A stretch of DNA of 64,000 bases, from positions 187,605-251,604 of the forward strand of contig NZ_MDCB01000004.1 in NCBI RefSeq assembly GCF_002939705.1, written 5' to 3'. Shown one piece after another: positions 47,359 through 56,439 of the stretch. The stretch is from Xanthomonas albilineans (GTDB lineage: Bacteria > Pseudomonadota > Gammaproteobacteria > Xanthomonadales > Xanthomonadaceae). Within the stretch, counting starts at the first letter, position 1; every line of letters begins with the position of its first letter. Below the pieces are notes generated by a model. The model was given only the letters and a program-made list of their open reading frames with translations, was not told the DNA's origin and made no database searches. Made by a program: the position numbers and the translations under genes.

Positions 47359-47595
47359 TCAAACCTTTTCGCCGCGCGCACGCAGCTCAGCCAGAACGGT
47401 GTCGATGCCGTTCTTATCGATGGTGCGCAGCGCGTGCGCGGAAACCTTCAGCTTGACCCAGCGGTTCTCGCTGGCGACCCAAAAACGGCGCTCGTGCAAG
47501 TTGGGCAGGAAGCGACGACGGGTCTTGTTGTTGGCGTGGGAGACGTTGTTACCCGTCTGCACACGCTTGCCGGACACTTGGCATACGCGGGACAT
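47359..47595 (-). CDS. rpmB: Ribosomal protein L28
   Basis: A 78-residue L28: [20 protein letters not shown], then the basic stretch [17 protein letters not shown] and a C-terminal [18 protein letters not shown]. Length and motifs match the family, and rpmG follows immediately. ATG 47595 is preceded by a weak GAGGTGCGT ribosome site. The longer frame upstream is discarded. Confidence 0.97.
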   Translation of the reverse strand: MSRVCQVSGKRVQTGNNVSHANNKTRRRFLPNLHERRFWVASENRWVKLKVSAHALRTIDKNGIDTVLAELRARGEKV

Positions 47596-48051
47596 TACGC
47601 ACCTCGATCGTGTTGGAAGTCCGGCCATGGACAGCCGGGCTCTTGCGGAAGGATCCGCAGGTTGGGTCGCCCATAGCCTGGGAGACGGCGGCCCCGGTCG
47701 CCTTGCGGCCACCACGCGACGTGGGAAATCAAACGGTTACGCTGGAAAAGGCCGGCCGGAGATCGCGTTTCCGACCGCCGGCCCGGCCAAAACCGGGCAC
47801 AGCGAGCCGCGTATTATGCAGGGGATCAATGACTTGCGCAAATTGCTCGCACAGAGGATGGATCGATCCGCTGCGGGCCAATGGTGCCCAGACCTTGGCG
47901 GCGCCCGGTCTGGGCACCATCGCTAGCGACCGGGCCGCGGCCTGACGACCGAATCGCCCCATGCCGCCGGCGCATTTCTCCGCGCCTGATCGCTGCGGGC
48001 AAGCAGCCGATGCCCATCTCGACGTCGTCGCGACGCAGGCTGCACCAGCGT
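47596..48051. other. 456-base interval upstream of rpmB with a strong hairpin
   Basis: It should carry the rpmBG promoter near its left end. A perfect 14-base-arm inverted repeat lies at 47881-47920. No coding sequence with family resemblance is seen in these bases. The rest is GC-rich without recognised elements. Confidence 0.55.
47881..47920. repeat. Perfect inverted repeat, 14-base arms
   Basis: ATGGTGCCCAGACC (47881-47894) and GGTCTGGGCACCAT (47907-47920) are exact reverse complements separated by 12 bases. No T-run follows on either strand. It could be the terminator of the LAB_N/glycosyltransferase run, a REP-type element, or an RNA hairpin. It has no copy elsewhere that I noticed in the window. 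Confidence 0.6.
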
Positions 48052-48393
48052 TCAGTGCGACGCGCGGTCGCGGCGCCAACCACGGTGCCTGATATCCAGA
48101 TACAGACTGTAGAAGGCGGTGAAGGCGGGGAACAGATTCTGTAGAACGCCGACCGAATCCTGCTTGGCCGAGAACAGGAAATAACTCAGCGTCATCAGGC
48201 TGCCGATCACGCTCATATACCAGAACATGCGCGGGATCACCGGCTTGCCGGCACGCTTGGACGCGATGAACTGCAACAGCCAGCGACCGCCGAACATCAG
48301 CGCGCCGATATAGCCGATCAACTTCCAGCCGGTGACGTGCACGCCGGTCCAATACAGCGACTGGATCGGCTGGTCGAGCAGGTGCGGTGGCAT
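48052..48393 (-). CDS. Lipid A disaccharide synthase N-terminal domain protein (LAB_N)
   Basis: A 113-residue membrane protein with three hydrophobic segments (KLIGYIGALMFGGRWLLQF, FWYMSVIGSLMTLSYFLFS, and a last near LFPAFTAFYSLYL). The G-x-x-x-F-x-x-R-x-x-x-Q and S-K-R pattern (GGRWLLQFIASKRAGKPVIP) is that of the LAB_N family. Such small proteins occur beside dolichol-phosphate-type glycosyltransferases and are probably flippase-like. Here the partner gene is 1 base upstream. Confidence 0.85.
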   Translation of the reverse strand: MPPHLLDQPIQSLYWTGVHVTGWKLIGYIGALMFGGRWLLQFIASKRAGKPVIPRMFWYMSVIGSLMTLSYFLFSAKQDSVGVLQNLFPAFTAFYSLYLDIRHRGWRRDRASH

Positions 48394-48394
48394 C

Positions 48395-49117
48395 TCAGCG
48401 CTCCTGCACGGCGGTGCGGCGGCTGCGCGCGATCAACCAGGCCACGCCGCGCAGGTCGCGGATGCCGACCAGGGCGCGGTTGAGATTGTTATATTTGGAC
48501 ACGCCGGCGGTGCGGGGGCGGTGGTTCACCGGCACGCTCGAGGTCTGCCAGCCGGCGCGCTGCATCAGCGCCGGCAAATAGCGGTGCATATGGTCGAAGT
48601 ACGGTAGATCCAGGAACGCCTCGCGTTCGAACAACTTGATGCCGCAGCCGGTGTCCGGGGTGGCGTCGCGCAACATGCGCGCACGAATCGCATTGGCCCA
48701 CGTCGATGCCCAGCGTTTACTGCTCGAATCCTGTCGCGATACCCGCCAACCGGCGAACAACTTGACCTGCGGCGAGGCTGCGGCGTGTGCGGCCAGCAGC
48801 TTGGGAATATCGGCCGGGTCGTTCTGGCCGTCGCCGTCGAGGGTGGCGATCCACCGCCCATGCGCGGCCTTGACCCCATTGCGGACCGCGGTGCTCTGCC
48901 CGCTCTGGCTGACATGGTGCAGCACGCGCAGTTCCGGCGTCGTGGCCTTCAACCCTTCCAGCACCGCCAGGGTGTCGTCGCGCGAATGATCGTCCACGTA
49001 GACGATTTCGAAATCGATCGCGCCGCGCAACGCGGCGAGGATTTCGGCGACCAGCGACGAGACGTTGTCGCGCTCGTTGAACACCGGGACGACAACGGAA
49101 AGGGAAAGCTGGTTCAT
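48395..49117 (-). CDS. Family 2 glycosyltransferase (dolichol-phosphate mannosyltransferase-like)
   Basis: A 240-residue GT2 enzyme. LSVVVPVFNERDNVSSLV begins the donor domain, DDHSRDDT is the first acidic motif, and TLDGDGQNDPADI carries the DxD metal site. No membrane helices follow, unlike ArnC, so it is the soluble DPM1-like type. It is expected to transfer a sugar to polyprenyl phosphate for envelope glycan modification. It precedes the LAB_N gene by one base, and the UDP-sugar epimerase follows the same order on the strand, suggesting a common envelope-sugar pathway. Confidence 0.87.
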   Translation of the reverse strand: MNQLSLSVVVPVFNERDNVSSLVAEILAALRGAIDFEIVYVDDHSRDDTLAVLEGLKATTPELRVLHHVSQSGQSTAVRNGVKAAHGRWIATLDGDGQNDPADIPKLLAAHAAASPQVKLFAGWRVSRQDSSSKRWASTWANAIRARMLRDATPDTGCGIKLFEREAFLDLPYFDHMHRYLPALMQRAGWQTSSVPVNHRPRTAGVSKYNNLNRALVGIRDLRGVAWLIARSRRTAVQER

Positions 49118-49208
49118 GAGGACGGCAAGGTTCGGCAAGGAATGCGAAGAATGGAACGCATACTCCGTCGGTCACGCCCCGGCGCGCGGGCCGGGCCATG
49201 GACGCGAC

Positions 49209-50174
49209 TCAAGCGGCAGCGCCGAAATAGTCCCGGCACCACTGCACCACCTGCGGCAAGCCGGTTTCGATCGGAGTGGTCGGATCGAAGCCGAAGGCCG
49301 CATGCGCGCGCGCAGTATCGGCCATCGTCTCGATCATGTCGCCAGGTTGCATCGGTCGATACAGTTTCTCGGCGGGGCGGCCAGCGGCGGCCTCGATCAC
49401 GCCAATGAAGCGCTCCAATTCCACCGGCCTGTGGTTGCCGAGGTTGAACACGCGATGCGGTACCGCATCGATGCAAGGGTGATCGAGCGCGCCGAGCACG
49501 CCGGCGACGATGTCGGCGATGAAAGTGAAATCGCGGCGCATGCGGCCATGGTTGAACACCTCGATCGGACGCCCGGCCAATACTGCGCGACTGAACAGCA
49601 GCGGCGCCATGTCCGGCCGCCCCCACGGGCCATAGACGGTGAAGAAGCGCAATCCGGTCGCGCGTAGTCCATACAATTGCGCGTAGGTGTGCGCCATCAG
49701 TTCGTTGGCGGCCTTGGTCGCCGCGTACAGCGAACGTGGTTGATCGATGCGCTGGTCCTCGGAGAACGGCGCAGCGGCCGAATCACCGTACACCGAACTG
49801 CTGGAGGCATAGACCAAGTGCTGGACCCTGCGGTGCCGACACAGTTCCAGCATATTGACGAAGCCGACCAGATTGCTGTCGACGTAAGCTTGGGGGTTTT
49901 GCAGCGAATAGCGCACACCGGCCTGTGCGGCCAGATGCACCACGCGCTCGGGCCGCGTCTCGTCGAACAGGGCGGATAAGCCCTCGCGGTCGGTCAGGTC
50001 GAGCGTGCGGATGTCCACCTGCGGGCACAGCGCGGCGACGCGATCGCGCTTGAGCTGCGGATCGTAGTAATCGTTATAGTTGTCCAGACCGACGACCGTC
50101 TCGCCACGCGCCGCGAGCGCACGGCAGGTGTAAGCGCCGACGAAGCCGGCTGCGCCTGTCACCAGCACCGTCAT
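49209..50174 (-). CDS. NAD-dependent nucleotide-sugar epimerase (UDP-glucuronate 4-epimerase-like)
   Basis: A 321-residue extended short-chain dehydrogenase. TVLVTGAAGFVGAYTCRAL binds NAD. VHLAAQAGVRYSLQNPQAYVDSN is the typical UDP-glucuronate/UDP-galactose epimerase segment, and the catalytic Tyr-x3-Lys is YAATK near residue 148. The middle (SSSSVYGD, FTVYGPWGRPDM) fits CapI/LpsL-type UDP-glucuronate 4-epimerases, which make UDP-galacturonate for LPS or capsule. It is the last gene before the glycosyltransferase in the same orientation (gap about 90 bases). Confidence 0.88.
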   Translation of the reverse strand: MTVLVTGAAGFVGAYTCRALAARGETVVGLDNYNDYYDPQLKRDRVAALCPQVDIRTLDLTDREGLSALFDETRPERVVHLAAQAGVRYSLQNPQAYVDSNLVGFVNMLELCRHRRVQHLVYASSSSVYGDSAAAPFSEDQRIDQPRSLYAATKAANELMAHTYAQLYGLRATGLRFFTVYGPWGRPDMAPLLFSRAVLAGRPIEVFNHGRMRRDFTFIADIVAGVLGALDHPCIDAVPHRVFNLGNHRPVELERFIGVIEAAAGRPAEKLYRPMQPGDMIETMADTARAHAAFGFDPTTPIETGLPQVVQWCRDYFGAAA

Positions 50175-50277
50175 CGCGATCTCCAGCAACGCGCGCAGGT
50201 CAGGCAGCCGCACGAGGACGGCGCACAACCAGCGGCCAGGGCAGAGGCGCAATGCATGGGACGAATCCGCGCTGGAC

Positions 50278-51195
50278 TCAGGACGTTTTACCGCGCAGCC
50301 GCTCCAGCACACCGTCGAGCGTGTCCAGATCGGTGTAGTGAATGACCAGCTTGCCCTTGCCGCCAGCGCCATGCGCAATGGCGACCTTGGTCCCGAGCGA
50401 TTCGGACAACTCGGTCTCCAACGAAGCGATATCGGCCTGCGGCGCGTTGCGGCCCGGCTTGGGCTTCCGGTTGCTCGGCACCTTCCCGGCGGCGAACTGC
50501 TGCGCACGGTGCTCGACCTCGCGCACCGACCAGCCCTGGTCGGCGGCGTCGGACGCCAGCCGGCTGGCCAGTTCCGGCGACAGCGTCAACAACGCGCGCG
50601 CATGGCCCATTTCCAGCCGCCGCGCCTCCAGCAGCATGCGGATCGTCGGTGGCAATTCCAACAGGCGCAGCAAGTTGGACACCGAGGCACGCGAGCGGCC
50701 CACTGCTTCGGCAGCCTCGGCATGGGTCAGGGAAAATTCGTCGATCAGACGCTGCAACGCCAGTGCCTCTTCCAACGGGTTGAGGTCCTCGCGCTGGATG
50801 TTCTCGATCAGCGCCATGGCGATGACGGTGCGGTCGTCGAGTTCGCGCACCACCACCGGCACGTCGCTCAGGCCGGCCAACTGCGAGGCGCGCCAGCGAC
50901 GTTCGCCGGCGACGATCTCGAAGGTTCCCGGCACCAGCTCGCGCACCACGATCGGCTGGATCACGCCCTGCGCCTTGATCGACTCGGCCAGTTCCTGCAG
51001 CTTGGCCTGATCCATCTCCTGGCGCGGTTGGTATTTGCCCGGCTGCAATTGCCCCACCGGCAACCGGCGCAGGCTATCGCCCGGCTGCAGTGTGTCGACA
51101 GTGGGCGTCGACGCGGCCGTCGACCCCAGCAGCGCCTCCAGGCCGCGACCAAGACCGCGTTTTTTCGCTCCGAGGGCGGGGGGCTTGGCGCTCAT
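50278..51195 (-). CDS. parB: Chromosome-partitioning protein ParB
   Basis: A 305-residue parS-binding CTPase-fold protein. PVGQLQPGKYQPRQEMDQAKLQ starts the ParB/Srx domain. GERRWRASQLAGL is the CTP-binding/arginine motif. SRASVSNLLRLLELP is the helix-turn-helix, and the C-terminus is a short dimerisation domain. It is translationally linked to parA: parA's stop and parB's start share one base (TGATG). It belongs to the chromosome-origin parABS system and is not a plasmid signature. Confidence 0.96.
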   Translation of the reverse strand: MSAKPPALGAKKRGLGRGLEALLGSTAASTPTVDTLQPGDSLRRLPVGQLQPGKYQPRQEMDQAKLQELAESIKAQGVIQPIVVRELVPGTFEIVAGERRWRASQLAGLSDVPVVVRELDDRTVIAMALIENIQREDLNPLEEALALQRLIDEFSLTHAEAAEAVGRSRASVSNLLRLLELPPTIRMLLEARRLEMGHARALLTLSPELASRLASDAADQGWSVREVEHRAQQFAAGKVPSNRKPKPGRNAPQADIASLETELSESLGTKVAIAHGAGGKGKLVIHYTDLDTLDGVLERLRGKTS

Positions 51196-51992
51196 CAGAA
51201 CGTCTCCATCACCGGCATTGGCCGATTACGTTGGTTGCGGCGGCGCACGACCTCGCCGGCCAGCCCCAGGTAGGCAACCCCGCCGCGCGAGGTGCGGTCG
51301 TAGCCGACGATGCTCTGGCCGTGGCTGGGCGCCTCGGCCAGGCGCACGTTGCGTGGCACGATGGTGCGGAACACTTTGTCGCCGAAATGGTTGGTCAGCT
51401 CCGCCGATACCGCGTTGGCAAGGTTGTTGCGCACATCGAACATGGTGCGCAATACGCCTTCGATTTCCAATCCCGGGTTGAGCTCGACGCGCAGCGCTTC
51501 GATGGTTTCCAGCAGTGCGGTCAGCCCCTCCAGCGCGTAGTACTCGCACTGCATCGGCACGATCACCGAATCGGCCGCGGTCAGCGCGTTCAAGGTCAAC
51601 AGCGACAACGCCGGCGGGCAGTCGATGAGGATGAAATCGTACTCGGCGCGCAGCGGGGTCAGCGCCGTCTTCAGTCGCTGCTCGCGCGCCGTCTGGTCCA
51701 TGAGTTGAATCTCGGCCGCGGTGAGATCGATGTTGCCCGGCAGCAGGTCGAAGCCTTCCGGCGCGGTCACCCGGATCTGCACGGCGGTACGTTCGCCGAG
51801 CAAGACGTCGCAGGTGGAGGCGTCCAGTTCGCGCTTATCGATGCCGCTGCCCATCGTCGCGTTGCCCTGCGCGTCCAGGTCCACCAGCAGCACGCGTTGC
51901 GTCTGGCGCACAAGCGCGGCGGCCAGATTGACCGCGGTGGTGGTCTTGCCGACGCCGCCCTTTTGGTTGGCGATGGCGATGATGCGGGCCAT
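51195..51992 (-). CDS. parA: Chromosome-partitioning ATPase ParA (Soj)
   Basis: A 265-residue deviant Walker ATPase. MARIIAIANQKGGVGKTTTA carries the KGGVGKT P-loop. VLLVDLDAQGNATMGSG and the DLLPGNIDLTAAEIQ segment follow, typical of chromosomal ParA/Soj. ATG 51992 is preferred over the longer frame, which has shadow composition. It lies between rsmG (88 bases upstream) and parB, the usual rsmG-parA-parB order. Confidence 0.96.
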   Translation of the reverse strand: MARIIAIANQKGGVGKTTTAVNLAAALVRQTQRVLLVDLDAQGNATMGSGIDKRELDASTCDVLLGERTAVQIRVTAPEGFDLLPGNIDLTAAEIQLMDQTAREQRLKTALTPLRAEYDFILIDCPPALSLLTLNALTAADSVIVPMQCEYYALEGLTALLETIEALRVELNPGLEIEGVLRTMFDVRNNLANAVSAELTNHFGDKVFRTIVPRNVRLAEAPSHGQSIVGYDRTSRGGVAYLGLAGEVVRRRNQRNRPMPVMETF

Positions 51993-52079
51993 GCGGGAGC
52001 CTCGTCGGCGATGGGTGTGACCGGGCATTATGCGGGCACATTCCCCAGGGCGGAAATCCGGGCTGGACGTAAACACCAC

Positions 52080-52721
52080 TCAATCGCGTTCGACCACCAC
52101 CAGATGGCGGTCCTCACCCAGGCCCGGGACTTGCAGCCTGTGCACCGTCGGCACCGTCCAGCCTGACGGCAGCGCGGCGATTTCCGCATCCGGACGCACC
52201 CCCTTCATCGCCAGCAGGCGCCCACCGGGGCGCAGCAGATGCCCGCCGACGGCGACAATGCCGGCCAGGGTATCCAGCGCGCGCGCGGTCAACAGGTCAT
52301 AGCCACCCGGCTCGTCCAGCGCCTCGGCGCGCGTCTCGGCCACCCGTGCATTGTCCAGACGCAACTGGCGCACGGCCTCGCGCAGAAAGCGCGCCTTCTT
52401 GCCGTTGCTCTCGACCAGGGTCACGTGCAAGTGCGGCCGCGCGATCGCCAGCGGCAGGCCCGGCAGACCCGGACCGGTGCCCAGGTCGGCGAGCACGCCC
52501 TCGCCGACGAAGGGCTGCATCGCCAGGGAGTCGAGCAGATGACGGGTCACCATTTCATGCGGATCGCGGATGGCGGTGAGGTTGTAGGTGCGGTTCCAGC
52601 GCGCCAGCAGCGCCAGGTAAGCCAGCAGTGGCGGCGCCAGCACGACGGCGTCCAGTGCCTGCGCGCGCAGGCCTTGCTCGAGCACAGCGCGGACGGAATC
52701 GGGAAGGGAAGCATCGGTCAT
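52080..52721 (-). CDS. rsmG: 16S rRNA m7G527 methyltransferase
   Basis: A 213-residue GidB/RsmG. The SAM-binding motif is [17 protein letters not shown] near residue 75. [21 protein letters not shown] is the family signature near residue 48, and [17 protein letters not shown] forms the later core. It methylates G527 of 16S rRNA. It lies upstream of parAB on the same strand, as in most proteobacteria. Confidence 0.96.
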   Translation of the reverse strand: MTDASLPDSVRAVLEQGLRAQALDAVVLAPPLLAYLALLARWNRTYNLTAIRDPHEMVTRHLLDSLAMQPFVGEGVLADLGTGPGLPGLPLAIARPHLHVTLVESNGKKARFLREAVRQLRLDNARVAETRAEALDEPGGYDLLTARALDTLAGIVAVGGHLLRPGGRLLAMKGVRPDAEIAALPSGWTVPTVHRLQVPGLGEDRHLVVVERD

Positions 52722-52820
52722 CGCTGGATTATCGCAGCTGCTGCCAAGCGTGCCGCCATGCGACCGCCATCATCATGGGCGAGAATAAGAAATTGCTCTC
52801 TTGCAATCGCGACCATCAAC

Positions 52821-54425
52821 ATGGCGAACTCCACAAACACCCCCGTCACCGGCACAGCAGCCGACCCTGGTCGCCGCCGTGTGCTGACGGGATTGGGGCT
52901 GCTGGCGGCGACGCCACTGCTGAGTCCATTCGCCCGCGCTCGCGGCAGCGACGATCCGTTCACCCTGGGCGTGGCGGCCGGCGATCCGCTGCCCGATGGC
53001 CTGGTGCTGTGGACGCGGCTGGCACCGCAGCCGCTAGCCCCGGACGGCCAAGGCGGCCTGCACGATCCGGTACCGGTACGCTGGAGCATCGCCACCGATG
53101 CCGGCATGGCGCAGGTGGTCCAACGTGGCGTGGCGATCGCGCATCCGCGTTGGGGACATTCCGTGCACGTGGAAGTGAACGGGTTGCAACCGGGCCGACC
53201 CTACTGGTATCGATTCGAAGCGCTGGGCGCGCAGAGCCCGCTCGGCTGCGCGCGCACGACGCCGGCACCCGAACGCATGGACAGCGCACGCTTCGGCTTC
53301 GTGTCCTGCTCGCACTGGGAGCAGGGCTACTTCAGCGCCTACCGTCACCTGGCCGCCGAGCAGCCGGATCTGGTGTTCTTCCTCGGCGACTACATCTACG
53401 AGTACACCCACAAGGGCGCGACAGCGGCCAACGTGGTGCGTGCGCACGGCAGCGGCGACTGCCTGGATTTGGCCGGTTACCGCAACCGCTACGCGCTGTA
53501 CCGCACCGATCCCGACCTACAAGCCCTGCACGCTGTCTCCGCCTGCGTGGCGACCTGGGACGACCACGAAGTACAGAACGACTACGCCAACCGCTGGTCG
53601 CAGGACCCGTCCATTTCCACGGCCAGCTTCCTGCGCCGCCGCGCCGCCGCCTATCAGGCCATGTACGAACACTTTCCGCTACGTGCACGGCATCGTCCGC
53701 ATGGGCCGAACATGCGCCTGTACCGTGCGTTGGACTACGGCGCCTTGGCGCGCTTCTTCGTCCTCGACGGTCGTCAATACCGCAGCGAGCAGCCCTGTCC
53801 GATGTCAAACGGCTGGCGCGGCGGACACGTTGCCACAAGCGACTGCAAGGAGATCGACGACCCGGCGCGCAGCATGCTCGGCGCGGCGCAGGAGCGCTGG
53901 CTGTATGCCGGCTTCGCGCGTTCGCAGGCGCGCTGGAACGTGATCGCACAGGATCTGCTGGTCGCTCCGATCCTGCAACGCGAACGCGATAACAGCCAGC
54001 TCGGTCACTGGACCGATGGCTGGGACGGCTACCCGGCCACGCGTACACGCATGCTGCAGGCGGTCGCGCGCAGCGGCATGCGCAATCCGGTGTTTTGGGG
54101 CGGCGACATCCATTCCTATTGGGTCACCGACCTCAAAACCGACGCCAGCGACCCGCACTCGCCAACGCTGGCGACCGAATTCGTCGGTACCTCCGTCACC
54201 TCCGACGGCCCGCCATACGCATCGATCACGCAGATGCTGACGGACAACCCGCAAGTCCGCTATGCCGAGAGCCGTTACCGCGGTTACGTGTCGGTGTCAC
54301 TGAGTCCGACGCAAATGGAGACGCGGCTACAGACGATCTCCGACCGCCGCGACCGCGAAGCCACGGTCTCCACGCTCAAGCGTTTCGTGGTCGAGGATGG
54401 CCGTGCCGGCGCGCTGGAAGCGTGA
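52821..54425 (+). CDS. PhoD-like alkaline phosphatase/phosphodiesterase, Tat-exported
   Basis: A 534-residue enzyme. A twin-arginine signal (DPGRRRVLTGLGLLAATPLL) directs it folded through the Tat pathway. The PhoD domain shows GVAAGDPLPDGLVLWTRL near residue 50, FVSCSHWEQGYFSAYRH, FFLGDYIYEYTH, ATWDDHEVQNDYA near residue 240 (metal ligands), and GGDIHSYWVTDL late in the chain. It hydrolyses phosphate mono- or diesters in the periplasm using Fe/Ca. ATG 52821 is used; a longer frame to 52758 adds residues without function. It converges on the PPTase gene. Confidence 0.9.
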   Translation: MANSTNTPVTGTAADPGRRRVLTGLGLLAATPLLSPFARARGSDDPFTLGVAAGDPLPDGLVLWTRLAPQPLAPDGQGGLHDPVPVRWSIATDAGMAQVVQRGVAIAHPRWGHSVHVEVNGLQPGRPYWYRFEALGAQSPLGCARTTPAPERMDSARFGFVSCSHWEQGYFSAYRHLAAEQPDLVFFLGDYIYEYTHKGATAANVVRAHGSGDCLDLAGYRNRYALYRTDPDLQALHAVSACVATWDDHEVQNDYANRWSQDPSISTASFLRRRAAAYQAMYEHFPLRARHRPHGPNMRLYRALDYGALARFFVLDGRQYRSEQPCPMSNGWRGGHVATSDCKEIDDPARSMLGAAQERWLYAGFARSQARWNVIAQDLLVAPILQRERDNSQLGHWTDGWDGYPATRTRMLQAVARSGMRNPVFWGGDIHSYWVTDLKTDASDPHSPTLATEFVGTSVTSDGPPYASITQMLTDNPQVRYAESRYRGYVSVSLSPTQMETRLQTISDRRDREATVSTLKRFVVEDGRAGALEA

Positions 54426-54458
54426 CCCCAACGCGCGTCGCCGAGTGACCAACCTGCA

Positions 54459-55088
54459 TCACCGGCTCGATGAATCGAGCCGGCGCCAGGCCAGTGCGGC
54501 GCGATAGCCCGATGCTGCCTGCCATTCGTGTACCTGCCAGCAAGCCGCACTGCCCAGGGCAGGGTCGCACCACGCCAAGTGCAGTCCGCCGGTGGCATCT
54601 TCGGCAAAACACAGCCGATGCAGGCCGAACGCCAGACCGTGACCGTGCGCCTTCAGCAGCGCCTCCTTGGCGCACCACAGACGAAAGAACAGCGCCTCGC
54701 GCGCTGGCGTCGCCAACGCGAGCAGCGCCGCCGCCTCGTCAGGATGAAAGAACCGTTGTGCCAGTTCGAGCAAACGCGGACGTGGAAGCTGGCGTTCGAT
54801 GTCCACGCCCAGCCGCGCATTTGCGGCAACCGCCACCAACAGGTAATCGCCGCTGTGGCTCCAGCCAGTATCCACATGCGCCAGGGGCGCATGCAGGCCG
54901 GGCCGCCCGCGTGCGTCGCGGTACAGCGGCAACTGCGCCGACGTCACCCCCAGTTCGGCGGCCAGCAGGCACCGCGCTGTCGCCTCACCGGAGGTGCGTG
55001 GTGGGTGCGGCCGCAGCCATAGCGCCACCGGGCCGATGCGCCAGTCCGGCAACGCTGCCGACGTCGGCAGCGGAATCGGCGCGCTCAC
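54459..55088 (-). CDS. 4'-phosphopantetheinyl transferase, Sfp/HetI type
   Basis: A 209-residue enzyme transferring phosphopantetheine from CoA to a carrier-protein serine. RLGVDIERQ (Asp96, Glu98) and LWCAKEALLKAHG (Lys141-Glu142, Lys146) are the two Sfp-class metal and CoA motifs. It has the size of the smaller Sfp-like forms. The xanthomonadin ACP 32 kb away is one possible substrate, as are any NRPS/PKS proteins outside the window; the link is not shown here. Initiation is at GTG 55088. Confidence 0.88.
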   Translation of the reverse strand: MSAPIPLPTSAALPDWRIGPVALWLRPHPPRTSGEATARCLLAAELGVTSAQLPLYRDARGRPGLHAPLAHVDTGWSHSGDYLLVAVAANARLGVDIERQLPRPRLLELAQRFFHPDEAAALLALATPAREALFFRLWCAKEALLKAHGHGLAFGLHRLCFAEDATGGLHLAWCDPALGSAACWQVHEWQAASGYRAALAWRRLDSSSR

Positions 55089-55205
55089 CTCGCCCCCACA
55101 CGCTGCGCGCCGGCCCTGGCGTTATACGGTCGCTTCACGGCCACGCGCCTTAAATGCTCCATGCTCCACCGCTCCTGGTGCGGGCAGAACCGAGGAGTGT
55201 CACGC

Positions 55206-55457
55206 ATGGGCATCATCATCTGGTTGATCGTTGGTGGCATCGTAGGCTGGTTGGCCAGCATCATCATGCGCCGCGACGCACAGCAGGGGATCATCATGAA
55301 CATCGTGGTCGGCATCGTCGGCGCGTTGATCGCCGGTTGGCTGTTCGGCGGCGGGATCAACCAAGCGATCAATCTGTGGACGTTCCTGTATTCGTTGATT
55401 GGGGCGATCATCCTGCTCGCGGTCGTCAACCTGGTCACCCGCGGCCGCGCACGCTGA
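55206..55457 (+). CDS. GlsB/YeaQ/YmgE-family stress membrane protein
   Basis: An 83-residue, nearly all-hydrophobic protein with three helices (MGIIIWLIVGGIVGWLASII, GIIMNIVVGIVGALIAGWLF, and a last near FLYSLIGAIILLAVVNLVT). The transglycosylase-associated/GlsB pattern (W-L-A-S, M-R-R, glycines every few residues) is clear. It is a membrane protein linked to general stress in other bacteria, of unknown mechanism. A Rho-independent terminator follows at 55482-55503. Confidence 0.88.
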   Translation: MGIIIWLIVGGIVGWLASIIMRRDAQQGIIMNIVVGIVGALIAGWLFGGGINQAINLWTFLYSLIGAIILLAVVNLVTRGRAR

Positions 55458-55481
55458 CGCGGCGCAGCTATAGGTCGCGCA

Positions 55482-55503
55482 AACGCCCGGTTCGCCGGGC
55501 GTT
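55482..55503 (+). terminator. Rho-independent terminator
   Basis: AACGCCCGG-ttcg-CCGGGCGTT forms a perfect 9-base stem with a 4-base UUCG loop, followed by TTGCGTTTTG. It ends the glsB-like transcript on the plus strand. The UUCG tetraloop is especially stable. Confidence 0.8.
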
Positions 55504-55581
55504 TTGCGTTTTGCAGCGGCATGCAGGCCGCACGGCGAGCGAACGGATTGCCGCGCCGGTCGTCGCCATGACCGGAGGCGA

Positions 55582-56361
55582 TCATGCCTGCGTCGGCTCC
55601 AGCGCGATCCAGGCCGGCGCATGATCGCTGGGACGCTCCCAGGTGCGTGGCGTGCGATCGATGCCGGCACCACGGGTGTGCTCCTTCAGCGTTTCGGACA
55701 CCAAGGTCAAGTCGATGCGTAGGCCGAGATCGCGGCGGAAGCCGGCCTGACGATAATCCCACCAACTGAAAATGCCGCCGTCGGCATGGTGCAGACGGAA
55801 ACCGTCATGCAAGCCCAGGTCGAACAACTTGCGCAACGCGTTACGTTCGGCGGTGGAGGTGAGAATGTGGTCATCGTTCCACACCAGCGGATCGTGTACG
55901 TCGCGCGAGTCTGGCGCAATGTTGAAGTCGCCCAGCACCACCAAGCGCGGATAGCGCTGCAGTTCGACGGCAAGCCAGGCATGCACGGCCTCCAACCAGC
56001 GCAATTTGTATGCGTATTTGTCGCTCCCCACATCCTGGCCATTGACCACGTACAAGTTGACGATGCGCAGATCGCCTACGGTCGCGGCGATGGCACGCTT
56101 CTGCTCGTCTTCCAGGCCCGGCACACCGATCTGTACATCGCTGAGCGGCGTGCGCGACAAAATCGCCACACCGTTGTAGGTCTTCTGCCCGGCGAATACG
56201 CTGCGGTAGCCGGCTTCGGCCAGCGCCGCGTCGGGAAACTTGTGGTCTTCCAGCTTGGTCTCCTGGATCCCCACCACGTCCGGCGCGAACGTGTCCAGCC
56301 ACTGTTGCAAGTGCGGCAGGCGCACGTTGAGCGAGTTGACGTTCCAGGAGGCGATTTTCAA
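55582..56361 (-). CDS. xth: Exodeoxyribonuclease III
   Basis: A 259-residue AP endonuclease/3'-5' exonuclease for base excision repair. KIASWNVNSLNVRLPHL is the N-terminal signature, and GIQETKLEDHKFPD carries the metal glutamate. GDFNIAPDSRDVHDP near residue 150 and SDHAPAWIAL at the C-terminus complete the active site (Asp/His). The initiation codon is TTG at 56361, since it gives the family N-terminus. It is convergent with the GlsB-like gene. Confidence 0.95.
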   Translation of the reverse strand: MKIASWNVNSLNVRLPHLQQWLDTFAPDVVGIQETKLEDHKFPDAALAEAGYRSVFAGQKTYNGVAILSRTPLSDVQIGVPGLEDEQKRAIAATVGDLRIVNLYVVNGQDVGSDKYAYKLRWLEAVHAWLAVELQRYPRLVVLGDFNIAPDSRDVHDPLVWNDDHILTSTAERNALRKLFDLGLHDGFRLHHADGGIFSWWDYRQAGFRRDLGLRIDLTLVSETLKEHTRGAGIDRTPRTWERPSDHAPAWIALEPTQA

Positions 56362-56439
56362 GGGAAATCCAAGACGAGGAGCCGGCCACTATTCTGACCG
56401 CAGCCGGCGCGACGGCCAAACGGGTGACCGCCGGGTCGT

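Noticed and set aside
50278-51992. Plasmid origin suggested by parA-parB
   Set aside because: Order rsmG-parA-parB is the chromosomal arrangement near oriC. I also looked for a parS-like TGTTTCACGTGAAACA and saw none nearby.
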